Origin: a virus
Strand: one strand, 5' to 3'
DNA length: 39,771 nt
IMG/VR virus record: IMGVR_UViG_3300034107_001095
Location: 1-39,771 of that record
A program made the translations under genes and the position numbers. Each line of letters begins with the position of its first letter. The stretch's first letter is position 1. Below the pieces are notes generated by a model. The model did no database searches. It saw only the letters and a list, made by a program, of their open reading frames with translations, and was not told the origin of the DNA. This document shows positions 5,389 through 13,158 of this stretch, one piece after another.

Positions 5389-7392
5389 ATGCACAATCAA
5401 CCTGATTTGCAACAATCCGGCCAAGAAAGCACAACCGTGTGGTCAAGACCTGAAACCCCTGCGCAAATATCCTACTACAGCAAGCATGCCGCAGAGCGGC
5501 GTGTGTTTGGCTGGATCTCTGCCCTGTTACAGTCCACCCATGGCCTTTTGGCTTTTGCATCCTTCAGTGCCATCTTCGGATGGATCCTGACTGCAGTACC
5601 AGCGGTACACTTTATCATCCCATTTGCCAGTGCCGCAACGCTTATTGCGTTGCACCTGTTGTTCAGGACTACCTGGACAACATACTGGTATGATCGTCTT
5701 GATAAGGACGATAAAACCGACAGCCCATTAGCCGTTCCGTTGGCCATCATCGTACTACTGCTCATCATTGAAGTGAACGGAGCTTCCATGTTCCTGGAAG
5801 GCCAGGTAAAACCACCATCAATCACCGGCACAGAAACCGTTGAAAAAGGTTACGCCTCCATAACAAGCGCTATAGACGCTTCATACCGGACGGAAATCGC
5901 GGACATTAAATCGGTGTATGCCGACAAAGAGAAAGCCGCCGCTGCTGGATACGAGCGTCAGATACGCCAGTTAAAGCGCAGATCTGCCGGTTCAGATGCC
6001 GAAGCTCGAAGCATTCGCAACTCAATAGCTGCGCTCCAGTCTCAGCGGGATAAAGCGTTGGAGCCAATCATCTCAGCAAAGGCCGCGGATCTGGCCAGTG
6101 CTTTGACCAAATCAAATGCCCGGAAAGAATCCGAAGGATCGCGGCGACAAGCCGCCATTGCCTTGATTGATAACGGGAATGGGACCGAAATAGTCAGGCA
6201 CCGTACCCAAATGGGACGCATTGATACCTACGCCTGGCTTATTTCGCTTTGCCTGTTGACCTTGATCTCGGCCCTACTCTACCGGATGGTCAAGATCAAT
6301 GTAAAGAGCGGAATACTCCCGCTTAGAAATTATACCATTCTGGATGCCCACGGTTCTGTGGCTGAACGCCTATGGACTGCGTTTTCAGACGCTTTCAACA
6401 GGCGTGGATTACAGGCGGCAGTGGGGATCCACAGGCTCCTGTCACCCAATACAGCCATCACAAGCTTTGACGGGACGGTAGTGGCCATGCCAGGCACCTA
6501 CAATACACCTGCAGGTTTCTTCAAGGATCCGGAAGTCCCGAATCCTACACCAACTCCAGCACCACCAGCGGCTGAAACGCAGGATGAAGACCAGTTAAAA
6601 GCAAAGGTTTTCAGGAAAGTAATGGAAGAGGCCGCAAAAGGTCAACTACTCGTTACTCCTGAGATGCTTGATCTCGAGCTGAAAAAGGCAAGATCAATGA
6701 ACGGATCTTACATGGCCAGCGACCTGGGAAAGCCTAGCCCTTCGGTTACATCCGGCGGCACCGAAGGGCCCCACCCTACTTCAGAAATGTCGGAGGATAA
6801 ATATTTGCAGAATTTGGCCCATCGGATTGAAGGAGCTGTAGGAATCTATGATATGGCCATGGCTCGAGGAGAGAAAACCGCAGCCGACGAGGCCATGAAG
6901 TATATGAATAACCCGGATGGACCTATCATGAAGGAGGCAAAACGCCTGGGAATCCAGTTCGGTACCATCGGAGAGGATGATGAAGTAGTATGCTGGAGGC
7001 CAGAAAACCCCACGCACAAAGTGCCCCTATCCTTGCTTTCTGAGGCAGCTTTGTCCGCATCTGTTGAAACGCCTCCTGGAGAAGGACAAATCAGATTTAA
7101 ATCTGATTTAAATCAATTTAGTGGCGAAATAAAGCTCATTAAAAACGGCGATCTGACTGGTATCTCATACAAAAAAGAGGATGGCCGATGGAGCCCGCTA
7201 GGAATTGCAGCCGTTAGATCCAGGCTTCGTATTGCTCAAAAGAATGCATCGGATCCAGAGGCATCTCCGAAAGTGCTACGGGCTCTTCAGAAATGGACCT
7301 ATGCAATGGACCTGCTAGACAATGATAAGATTCAAAACATCATTTCTGATCAGCATGAGGATGTTTTGGCACTAGAAGTGCCTTTATTATAG
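5389..7392 (+). CDS. Multi-spanning membrane protein with coiled coil, unknown function
   Basis: A 667-residue protein that I do not recognise. From the ATG at 5389: hydrophilic residues 1-35, hydrophobic segments near 45-95 (LLAFASFSAIFGWILTAV, FIIPFASAATLIALHLLF) and 110-135 (LAVPLAIIVLLLIIEV), a long charged helical stretch near 150-275 (KEKAAAAGYERQIRQLKRR, IRNSIAALQSQRDKAL), a further membrane segment near 285-305 (YAWLISLCLLTLISALLY), then a long soluble C-terminal half with a proline-rich linker (PNPTPTPAPPAAE). The extended frame upstream to 5194 crosses the leader hairpins and is less likely to be used. It ends at a clear terminator. Its place before the replication gene suggests an early role, perhaps membrane anchoring of replication or host takeover (inference). 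Confidence 0.75.
   Translation: MHNQPDLQQSGQESTTVWSRPETPAQISYYSKHAAERRVFGWISALLQSTHGLLAFASFSAIFGWILTAVPAVHFIIPFASAATLIALHLLFRTTWTTYWYDRLDKDDKTDSPLAVPLAIIVLLLIIEVNGASMFLEGQVKPPSITGTETVEKGYASITSAIDASYRTEIADIKSVYADKEKAAAAGYERQIRQLKRRSAGSDAEARSIRNSIAALQSQRDKALEPIISAKAADLASALTKSNARKESEGSRRQAAIALIDNGNGTEIVRHRTQMGRIDTYAWLISLCLLTLISALLYRMVKINVKSGILPLRNYTILDAHGSVAERLWTAFSDAFNRRGLQAAVGIHRLLSPNTAITSFDGTVVAMPGTYNTPAGFFKDPEVPNPTPTPAPPAAETQDEDQLKAKVFRKVMEEAAKGQLLVTPEMLDLELKKARSMNGSYMASDLGKPSPSVTSGGTEGPHPTSEMSEDKYLQNLAHRIEGAVGIYDMAMARGEKTAADEAMKYMNNPDGPIMKEAKRLGIQFGTIGEDDEVVCWRPENPTHKVPLSLLSEAALSASVETPPGEGQIRFKSDLNQFSGEIKLIKNGDLTGISYKKEDGRWSPLGIAAVRSRLRIAQKNASDPEASPKVLRALQKWTYAMDLLDNDKIQNIISDQHEDVLALEVPLL
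7088..7109. repeat. 22-bp perfect palindrome inside a gene
   Basis: AAATCAGATTT and its exact reverse complement meet at 7098/7099. The inner palindrome GATTTAAATC occurs at 7094-7103 and again at 7105-7114. It lies in the coding region for the C-terminal part of the membrane protein and could be a protein binding site. Confidence 0.7.
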
Positions 7393-7400
7393 CTAGTAAT

Positions 7401-7443
7401 CCCCCACCTAAGCTAATTACAACAGCAGGGTGGGGGCCTTTAA
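7401..7443 (+). terminator. Terminator after the membrane protein gene
   Basis: CCCCCACC (7401-7408) pairs with GGTGGGGG (7429-7436), followed by CCTTTAA. The T tract is short, so termination may be partial. Confidence 0.6.
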
Positions 7444-7564
7444 TCCCCCCTCCAAACAAACACACGCTAACGCCTCCCCCCAGGCTTTTCACCCAACATT
7501 AACAGCAGATAGATCACACGGCGTCATCGTCGTGGCTGAATCCTTTTGCCAAAATACATTCATC

Positions 7565-7849
7565 ATGTGTACCGTAGACAACTGGGCACTGGCTGTCCTT
7601 CTTATACCACCTGCCGTGGAGTTGAACCTGATAGGCACTTTCCAACAACTTCCAGACTACGAACTCGCCTGGATGCGCGAGTATCACTTCCATCAGAGGT
7701 CCAGAGTATCTGGCAATATGCAGCAGCTGGAATCATTCCCGGAGTACCGATCAGTGTTGTTCAACGAAAACCTACTGCAGGTGGATTTCATGTACCACTG
7801 TGACCAGATCGAGCAGATCAATACCGAGATCCAGCGGCGTATCATCTAG
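7565..7849 (+). CDS. Small hypothetical protein
   Basis: A 94-residue protein from the ATG at 7565 (MCTVDNWALAVLLIPPAVELNLIGTF...). A GTG start further up at 7430 would fall inside the preceding terminator and is rejected. It has a mildly hydrophobic N-terminal part and a charged C-terminus (HCDQIEQINTEIQRRII), with no recognised family. It sits between a terminator and the replication gene, 65 nt upstream of the latter. Confidence 0.5.
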   Translation: MCTVDNWALAVLLIPPAVELNLIGTFQQLPDYELAWMREYHFHQRSRVSGNMQQLESFPEYRSVLFNENLLQVDFMYHCDQIEQINTEIQRRII

Positions 7850-7914
7850 GTCCTTCCTCACTAATTGAGAATCTTACACATTCGCTTCCCCATTCACATT
7901 CTACGCTGCCACGC

Positions 7915-10371
7915 ATGAAAGTTTCAACACCAGAGCCATCCTTCTTCGAAACAAGGATGCAACTCCTCAGCATCACACCCGAACTCAACCAGGTTGCCGT
8001 CTGGGATCCAGAAGCAGAGTTCCCACAGCCAGCTGAATATACCATGCCCATCTTCTGTGAAGAAAAGAGCACTGGGAATATCGAAATCTACTACTACGGC
8101 ATTGATGGAGAGGTGGCCAGATACCTGCAAATGGGGGATGGTAAATCATCCCACATCAACGCAAAGGAGAAATTCTACAAAACCGTCCGGCTGAAAGAGC
8201 CACAGGGTGACATGAAATACCGGATGCCATCCGGACAACCAACCAGACCGTGGTTTCCTCCCGCACTGGTAGATAAATTCAATAAGAAGCAGAAGATCCC
8301 AACGCTCATCCTTACCGAGGGAGCATTCAAAGCAATGCGTGGCAGCATCGCTGGTTTGGATGTCGTTGGGCTTCCTTCTATCACCTGCTACAAAGGCAAG
8401 GATGGTAAGCTATACCGTGATATCGTGCGGCTGATCGAGACCTGTCAGGTAGAAAACGTGGTGATCCTTTGGGATGGCGACTGCCTAAATTTTTCCAAAA
8501 AAGACTTTCAGGTAGGGGATGAAATCACCCAGCGCCCACGCACTTTTTTCAACTCAGCCAAGAAGATCGCAGAGCTGATCAAAGAAGCGGAGTACGACAA
8601 AACCAGAGATTGCCCAAGCATCTGGTTTTCACACGTCAAAAGCAACTCCATGCCAGGCACTCCCAAAGGCCTGGACGATCTGCTGATTGAAGCCAGTGCC
8701 GCTGGATCACAGGATAGGGTGGTGCATGAATGCTTGAATTTCCCTTCGGAGACCTTCTTTTTTTACCAAAAAAATATCACTACCGCCACCCCCTACCTGT
8801 ACAAGTATTTCCGATTGCATGATGCGGAGACCTTCTACAACGCCAACATCGAGGAAATTGGCCAGCGTGAATTCAAGTTCGACGGCTCCATCTACAAGTG
8901 GAGCGAGCTAAAAAACAAGCTGGAAATGGAGGTGCCATGGTGGGCAAAGGAGATCAAGTGGGTAGGGGATGAGTTCTTCATCGAGCAGAATGTACCCGGA
9001 GCCATGCGCGCGCGCAGGGTCCTTACCCACTGGAAGGAAACCAACTTCAAAAAGCTGTTCAACAAGGCTGATTTCCACAAAGACCTGCAGCATTACCGGG
9101 CATTCTGCAACATCCCCAACCACGACCACTACCAGCAGGTCATTGAGACCGCCGAAGGCTTGAAGTATTACAACCGATACTTCCCATTCCCCCACGTAGA
9201 GCAGGAAGGCAGCTGCGATACCATAATAGAGTTCTGTAAGCACATTTTTGGCGAAAAAGAGGTGCAGCATTCCCTATTCCCGGAAAAGAAATACCAGACC
9301 TGGGAATTGGGCCTGGACTACATCCAGCTGCTGCTCACCAAGCCAACGCAGATGCTGCCAATCCTGTGCCTGTACTCTCCGGAAAACAATACAGGAAAGT
9401 CCACCTTCGGCAAACTACTGATGTGGATGTTTGGAGACAACGCCATCCCGATCGGTAACGCCGACCTGTCCAACGACTTCAACGAAACCTACGTGGACAA
9501 GCTGCTCGCCATCTGTGATGAAACCCTATTGGAGCGGAAGAAGGATGCCGAGCGCGTAAAAGCAATGTCAACCAACGACCAGGTACTGGTCAATCCAAAG
9601 GGCCAGAAGCAATACACCATCGACTTCTTCTGCAAATTCATCTTCACCTCCAACAACCTGCGCATGATCTACGTGAACAAACACGATCAGCGCTACTGGA
9701 TCCACCGCGTGCCGGTGCTGTCCAAAGACGATCCATCGATCGTTGACAAGATGAAATCCGAAATCCCGGCACTGGTGCACATGCTTCGCCGGCGCAAAAT
9801 GGTCAGTGGAGAGCAGCCGGAAGGGCGCATGTGGTTTCACCCATCGTTGATAAAAACCTCTGTATTCGAGGATATGGTACGGGTCAATGAACCCACCGAC
9901 GCCACCAACCTCCGGGAGCAGATACGGGAATGGTTCATAGCGGATCCAGGCATTGAAGAAATCCGCATGACCTTGAAGGAGATCAAAGCAGAATTCTTTT
10001 CCGGATCTGCCTCCATCCCATGGCTACAGGAGATTATCAAGGATTACATCGGCGTCGATCTGGCCAGAGACCCAAACACCGGTGAAGCCATCTTTGAAAG
10101 GGGAACATATATAAAATATGAAACCTACCATCTACCCTCCGGAGATGAAGATACACGAGCTGTGAAGAAAGCCTACCGTGGCAGACCCTATGTGTTCCAG
10201 CGCAGTTTTTTCCTGCATGATAAAGAAGTGGCTTACCCCGTAGCCGATGGGGTAGAGGTAGCTGCTCCATCCGCTGCATTGGCACACCCTCCGGTCATTC
10301 AGACGGCCATGGATCTACAGGAAAAACCGGCTGCTACTGCCAGTGCAAGTGACGATGATCCTCCCTTCTGA
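7915..10371 (+). CDS. Replication protein: TOPRIM-like domain plus SF3 helicase (DUF3854/DUF5906-like)
   Basis: An 818-residue protein combining two replication modules. Residues about 130-190 carry a TOPRIM-like pattern (LILTEGAFKAMR, later VVILWDGDC), as in DUF3854-type primase domains. The helicase lies near 485-600: Walker A PENNTGKST (about 488-496), Walker B LLAICDET (about 530-537) and the sensor-like FIFTSNN (about 576-582), fitting the SF3 / DUF5906 group. It would unwind the origin and probably help prime synthesis. It ends 40 bp before the iteron cluster at 10412, the expected neighbour of an initiator or helicase gene. Whether it binds the iterons itself is not visible. The C-terminal 40 residues are low complexity (AAPSAALAHPPV, ATASASDDD). 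Confidence 0.9.
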   Translation: MKVSTPEPSFFETRMQLLSITPELNQVAVWDPEAEFPQPAEYTMPIFCEEKSTGNIEIYYYGIDGEVARYLQMGDGKSSHINAKEKFYKTVRLKEPQGDMKYRMPSGQPTRPWFPPALVDKFNKKQKIPTLILTEGAFKAMRGSIAGLDVVGLPSITCYKGKDGKLYRDIVRLIETCQVENVVILWDGDCLNFSKKDFQVGDEITQRPRTFFNSAKKIAELIKEAEYDKTRDCPSIWFSHVKSNSMPGTPKGLDDLLIEASAAGSQDRVVHECLNFPSETFFFYQKNITTATPYLYKYFRLHDAETFYNANIEEIGQREFKFDGSIYKWSELKNKLEMEVPWWAKEIKWVGDEFFIEQNVPGAMRARRVLTHWKETNFKKLFNKADFHKDLQHYRAFCNIPNHDHYQQVIETAEGLKYYNRYFPFPHVEQEGSCDTIIEFCKHIFGEKEVQHSLFPEKKYQTWELGLDYIQLLLTKPTQMLPILCLYSPENNTGKSTFGKLLMWMFGDNAIPIGNADLSNDFNETYVDKLLAICDETLLERKKDAERVKAMSTNDQVLVNPKGQKQYTIDFFCKFIFTSNNLRMIYVNKHDQRYWIHRVPVLSKDDPSIVDKMKSEIPALVHMLRRRKMVSGEQPEGRMWFHPSLIKTSVFEDMVRVNEPTDATNLREQIREWFIADPGIEEIRMTLKEIKAEFFSGSASIPWLQEIIKDYIGVDLARDPNTGEAIFERGTYIKYETYHLPSGDEDTRAVKKAYRGRPYVFQRSFFLHDKEVAYPVADGVEVAAPSAALAHPPVIQTAMDLQEKPAATASASDDDPPF

Positions 10372-10411
10372 ACGAACCGCCGAAGGGCTGAAAATTTAAA
10401 AAGTAAAAAAC

Positions 10412-10623
10412 ATGTTGACAATGTTGACATGTTGACAAATGGCACTTAACTAATTGATTAACAAAAGAAAAAAAGTGTCAACATGCTGTCAACATGCTGT
10501 CAACATCCAAAGCCCAAAAAAAGCGTCAACATAAAGGGCATGTTGACATGTTGACACTTTTTTTTACCGTTGACAATCAGCAAGTTACAAGGCTATTTTT
10601 GGCCAAATAAAATTTGTCAACAT
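10412..10623. other. ori: Iteron cluster, probable replication origin
   Basis: Nine perfect copies of ATGTTGACA occur in 212 bp. Forward copies: 10412-10420, 10421-10429, 10429-10437, 10540-10548, 10548-10556. Reverse copies (TGTCAACAT): 10476-10484, 10487-10495, 10498-10506, 10615-10623. Two near copies lie at 10524-10532 and 10568-10575. The three central reverse copies are spaced 11 bp apart, about one helix turn. A-rich stretches lie between (10441-10475, 10507-10523, 10557-10566). Position right after the replication helicase and lack of a gene from 10372 to 10733 support an origin. An operator array is the alternative, and both can be true. Confidence 0.8.
10570..10601 (+). promoter_or_regulatory. 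Promoter embedded in the iterons
   Basis: TTG at 10570-10572, 21 nt, then TATTTTTG at 10594-10601, a full match to TAnnTTTG. The TTG is part of a near-iteron (10568-10575), and a perfect iteron at 10615-10623 lies just past the expected start of transcription, so iteron-bound protein should repress it. It would serve the small genes from 10734. Confidence 0.6.
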
Positions 10624-10733
10624 GGTATATAAACTCGCACGCATCGTTTTTTAAAAACAGAAACTCCCCAAAACCTCCAAAAGGGTAGGGGAGCGAAGCC
10701 GCCAAAATCATTCACTTAAAATTCACTAAAACA

Positions 10734-11003
10734 ATGATCTTAATAATCTCCGGCGAGGAGACAGATAATAAGCTAGCCCTCGTAACGAACATCATGAATC
10801 ATGCGTACCCATCCAGGTTATATCTCGGATTTCCAGAGACAAGACCTCCGGATTTCCCAAAATCCAACAAAGTGCTGGTGATCATTTCAACAAAACTGGA
10901 TGCTGAATATCCTTCGTGGATCAAAGACCATCCATTCTTCGAGTTGCAAACGAAGCCTCCGCTTCATTCCATTCAATATTTCCAGAGTAGAATAATAGCA
11001 TGA
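10734..11003 (+). CDS. Small hypothetical early protein
   Basis: An 89-residue protein (MILIISGEETDNKLALVTN...) with no recognised domain. The start ILIISG followed by KLALVT and KVLVIIS suggests alternating beta strands and helices, somewhat like a small nucleotide-binding fold, but no P-loop is present. It is the first gene behind the iteron-overlapping promoter and overlaps the next gene by 4 nt (ATGA). Such clusters of small genes after an origin often encode host-takeover or anti-defence proteins (inference). Confidence 0.6.
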   Translation: MILIISGEETDNKLALVTNIMNHAYPSRLYLGFPETRPPDFPKSNKVLVIISTKLDAEYPSWIKDHPFFELQTKPPLHSIQYFQSRIIA

Positions 11004-11287
11004 CACACACCATCCACATAACCACCGCACAAGCCCAAAGCCTTAAAAATGTATTTTTAAGATACTTGTACATGGCCGAGAAATCTCAAAACCTCGCATT
11101 TCTGATAGGACTTGAATCAGCTGATCTAATCAGAGTTAAATCCATACTGGATTCACTCCCCAAAATTGTAGAAAATGGAAATGTACCAAGATTATCAAGC
11201 GATCTGCCACCTGCATACCCGGTATATCGAGCCAACGATCCCACTCCCACAGTCGCTGACCCCAGCGCCGCACATGGAGATCACTAA
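11000..11287 (+). CDS. Small hypothetical early protein
   Basis: A 95-residue protein with a helical N-terminal half (TTAQAQSLKNVFLRYLYMAEK) and a proline-rich C-terminus (LSSDLPPAYPVYRANDPTPT). No family recognised. The start codon overlaps the previous stop (ATGA), so translation is probably coupled, and its own end overlaps the next small gene by 14 nt. Confidence 0.6.
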   Translation: MTHTIHITTAQAQSLKNVFLRYLYMAEKSQNLAFLIGLESADLIRVKSILDSLPKIVENGNVPRLSSDLPPAYPVYRANDPTPTVADPSAAHGDH

Positions 11288-11402
11288 CCTACACACATTC
11301 ACATCCACCGCCCTCACCCGGCTTGAATCTGATAGCGCCCTGCTGAGGGGTATTGCGGATAGATCGCTGAGGGCAGTATTAAAGACACTTGATAAACTGT
11401 AA
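11274..11402 (+). CDS. Very small helical protein
   Basis: A 42-residue frame from the ATG at 11274 (MEITNLHTFTSTALTRLESD...), mostly helical, ending LRAVLKTLDKL. A longer form from 11175 would lie wholly over the preceding gene and is less likely. The 14-nt overlap with the previous gene and the short gap to the next support it being part of the operon. No function can be given. Confidence 0.45.
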   Translation: MEITNLHTFTSTALTRLESDSALLRGIADRSLRAVLKTLDKL

Positions 11403-11416
11403 AAACAAAAGACCCC

Positions 11417-11575
11417 ATGAATGATTTTTCAGAAGATAAAATAAGCGCTCTGATTCAAGAGCGCGATGAACTTGAGCTAGAGATCAATGCATTAGAACCG
11501 GATGATTCTAAGCTGCTTGAAATAAAGATTCGGTTTGAGGCACTTGATCTGCAGATTGCTCAATTATGGGAGTAA
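11417..11575 (+). CDS. 52-residue coiled-coil protein
   Basis: A short gene starting ATGAATGATTTT and ending at the TAA of 11573-11575. The product (MNDFSEDKISALIQERDELE..., ending IAQLWE) is acidic and almost entirely heptad-like, with leucine and isoleucine spaced for a coiled coil. It follows the 42-residue gene by 14 nt with an A-rich leader. Such small coiled coils may be adaptors or inhibitors of host proteins (inference). Confidence 0.55.
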   Translation: MNDFSEDKISALIQERDELELEINALEPDDSKLLEIKIRFEALDLQIAQLWE

Positions 11576-11651
11576 AATTCTAAACAATTCCCCGGACGCT
11601 GAACAACTCCATGTTGAATGCGCAACCGCCGACCTGAATCAACAGGTATCA

Positions 11652-11669
11652 CCGCAAAGACGTTTGCGG
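11652..11669. other. Hairpin in the intergenic gap
   Basis: CCGCAAA-GACG-TTTGCGG is a perfect 7-bp stem with a 4-nt loop, 38 nt before the next ATG. No T tract follows, so it is more likely an mRNA structure or protein site than a terminator. Confidence 0.5.
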
Positions 11670-11706
11670 AGTGGGGGCTACTTATTATTCACTTAAATCA
11701 AAAAAC

Positions 11707-12027
11707 ATGAATTTTAATATTGAAAAACTCCGCAAAACAGTTCTTCTTACAACAAGCAGAGAGGAGTGGGAATCTTGCTCAAAAGGTGCTGATAATTCTA
11801 TTGCCACATTTATGCAGTACAAAGGTGAGCCAAAACCCGGTGAATACTTCCTATGTGACTGCATAGGCAATACCATAGACCTATGCAAAAGCACTAAGCG
11901 GAAGTTCAGAAACTCAGATGGCAGGTTGGTAAATTGCAAGGTCATAGAAACCATAATACCAGACTGCCATGATAAATTCGGAACGGCACTAAACGGGTGC
12001 TGGGTTATACCTGCTATTTGCAAATAA
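11707..12027 (+). CDS. Hypothetical protein, cysteine-containing
   Basis: A 106-residue protein from ATG 11707 (MNFNIEKLRKTVLLTTSREEW...), chosen because it follows an A-rich leader (TCAAAAAAC); a GTG at 11671 gives 12 more residues. It has five cysteines (ESCSKG, YFLCDCIG, IDLCK, VNCK and others) that could bind a metal, and a beta-rich C-terminal half ending GCWVIPAICK. No family recognised. Confidence 0.55.
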   Translation: MNFNIEKLRKTVLLTTSREEWESCSKGADNSIATFMQYKGEPKPGEYFLCDCIGNTIDLCKSTKRKFRNSDGRLVNCKVIETIIPDCHDKFGTALNGCWVIPAICK

Positions 12028-12108
12028 CTCCAAGCTCCCAGAAGTCCACCCACCCAGGCTGGATTCTCGGGGGGCAACAGTGATCCACCCTCATAAAATC
12101 TACTATAT

Positions 12109-12624
12109 ATGAGCCAAATCATAATAACCGAGCAATACGGGCATAGAGCCGACACAAACGTAATCTCAATTGAACGGGCCAATATGCTTCGTGCAATGCG
12201 GCGAAGAAGAGTGGCCAAACGGATGTACAAGCGGTTCCCATTATTCGCTGTTGAAGAAATGCAAACTGAGTTTCCAAACTATGATTATGATGCTTTTGTG
12301 GCTGACATTACGCGTAAGACAAAGAAGGGCAAAACATTCAGAAGAGCCAAGCCAAAGGCATTCGATTGGGCATTGATCCAAAAGGAGATCCCGGACTTTT
12401 TTGCAAAGTGCATTGAGCGCACTAAAACAAAGGCAGTGCTCCGTGGTCGCATGAAAAACGGGGTTGACTTTACCGTTGTGATTAAATCCTACTGGCATGG
12501 AGATCAAGGAGAGTGTAGGTTTAGAACTGGTAAACTCATTGAACTATGGAAAGGGCCAATCAAAACCCTGCTTGAGCACCCAGCAGTAGGGTCATACATG
12601 CATGATAATGAATTATCCTTATAG
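12109..12624 (+). CDS. Hypothetical basic protein
   Basis: A 171-residue protein, strongly basic near residues 26-40 (MLRAMRRRRVAKRMYKRF) and again near 68-84 (TRKTKKGKTFRRAKPKA). This suggests nucleic-acid binding. The C-terminal half (RMKNGVDFTVVIKSYWHGDQGECRF) looks beta-rich. No family recognised. It stands alone between an 81-nt gap and the DUF5675-like gene. Confidence 0.6.
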   Translation: MSQIIITEQYGHRADTNVISIERANMLRAMRRRRVAKRMYKRFPLFAVEEMQTEFPNYDYDAFVADITRKTKKGKTFRRAKPKAFDWALIQKEIPDFFAKCIERTKTKAVLRGRMKNGVDFTVVIKSYWHGDQGECRFRTGKLIELWKGPIKTLLEHPAVGSYMHDNELSL

Positions 12625-12668
12625 CCCCAGTCCTATACCCCCCAATATAACCACCCGATAATTGCCCC

Positions 12669-13154
12669 ATGAAAAAGGCCCAACTCATCAGGCAATACTT
12701 CGAAACCCACACGCTAGGCATCCTAACAGCCCTGGACGACAACGGCAACGCCACCTTCCAATGCCAAATCCTAGAGCTACCCTGGAAGGACAATGAACGC
12801 CAAATCAGCTGCATTCCAGAAGGTATCTACCCCGTAAAAGAGCGCCGAACCGACAAGTTTGGCCGGCATTACCACATTCAAAACGTCCCGGATCGGGATT
12901 ACATCCTGCAGCATCCCGGGAATTATACCGCTCAGATCAGAGGCTGCCAGCTCACCGGATCCAAATTCACCAAACTCAATTTAGACGCCATTCCGGACAT
13001 CATGGCGTCCCGGAAAACGCTTGATGTACTGCTCAAATCTCTGGGCAAAGAATACACCCTCTACATCGGCAGCTTCGAAGCCCCCACCCATCCGCATACC
13101 ATTTCACCGGCCAAATACTGGGCAGATCAGCTTCAAAAACAAACCCCCGCTTAA
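12669..13154 (+). CDS. DUF5675-like protein
   Basis: A 161-residue protein whose central motif (QILELPWKDNERQISCIPEG followed by YPVKERRTDKFGRHYHIQNVPDRD) matches what I recall of the DUF5675 family of phage and prophage proteins. A conserved His/Cys-containing core (GRHYH, RGCQLTGSKF) is visible. Its function is not established to my knowledge. Since no endolysin is evident elsewhere and it sits at the edge of the late region, a role in cell-wall processing or lysis is possible but only inferred. It ends 4 nt before the next ATG. Confidence 0.75.
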   Translation: MKKAQLIRQYFETHTLGILTALDDNGNATFQCQILELPWKDNERQISCIPEGIYPVKERRTDKFGRHYHIQNVPDRDYILQHPGNYTAQIRGCQLTGSKFTKLNLDAIPDIMASRKTLDVLLKSLGKEYTLYIGSFEAPTHPHTISPAKYWADQLQKQTPA

Positions 13155-13158
13155 GAGT

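Noticed and set aside
10412-10623. CRISPR-like array
   Set aside because: Repeats are 9 bp, occur in both orientations and have irregular short spacing; iterons fit better.
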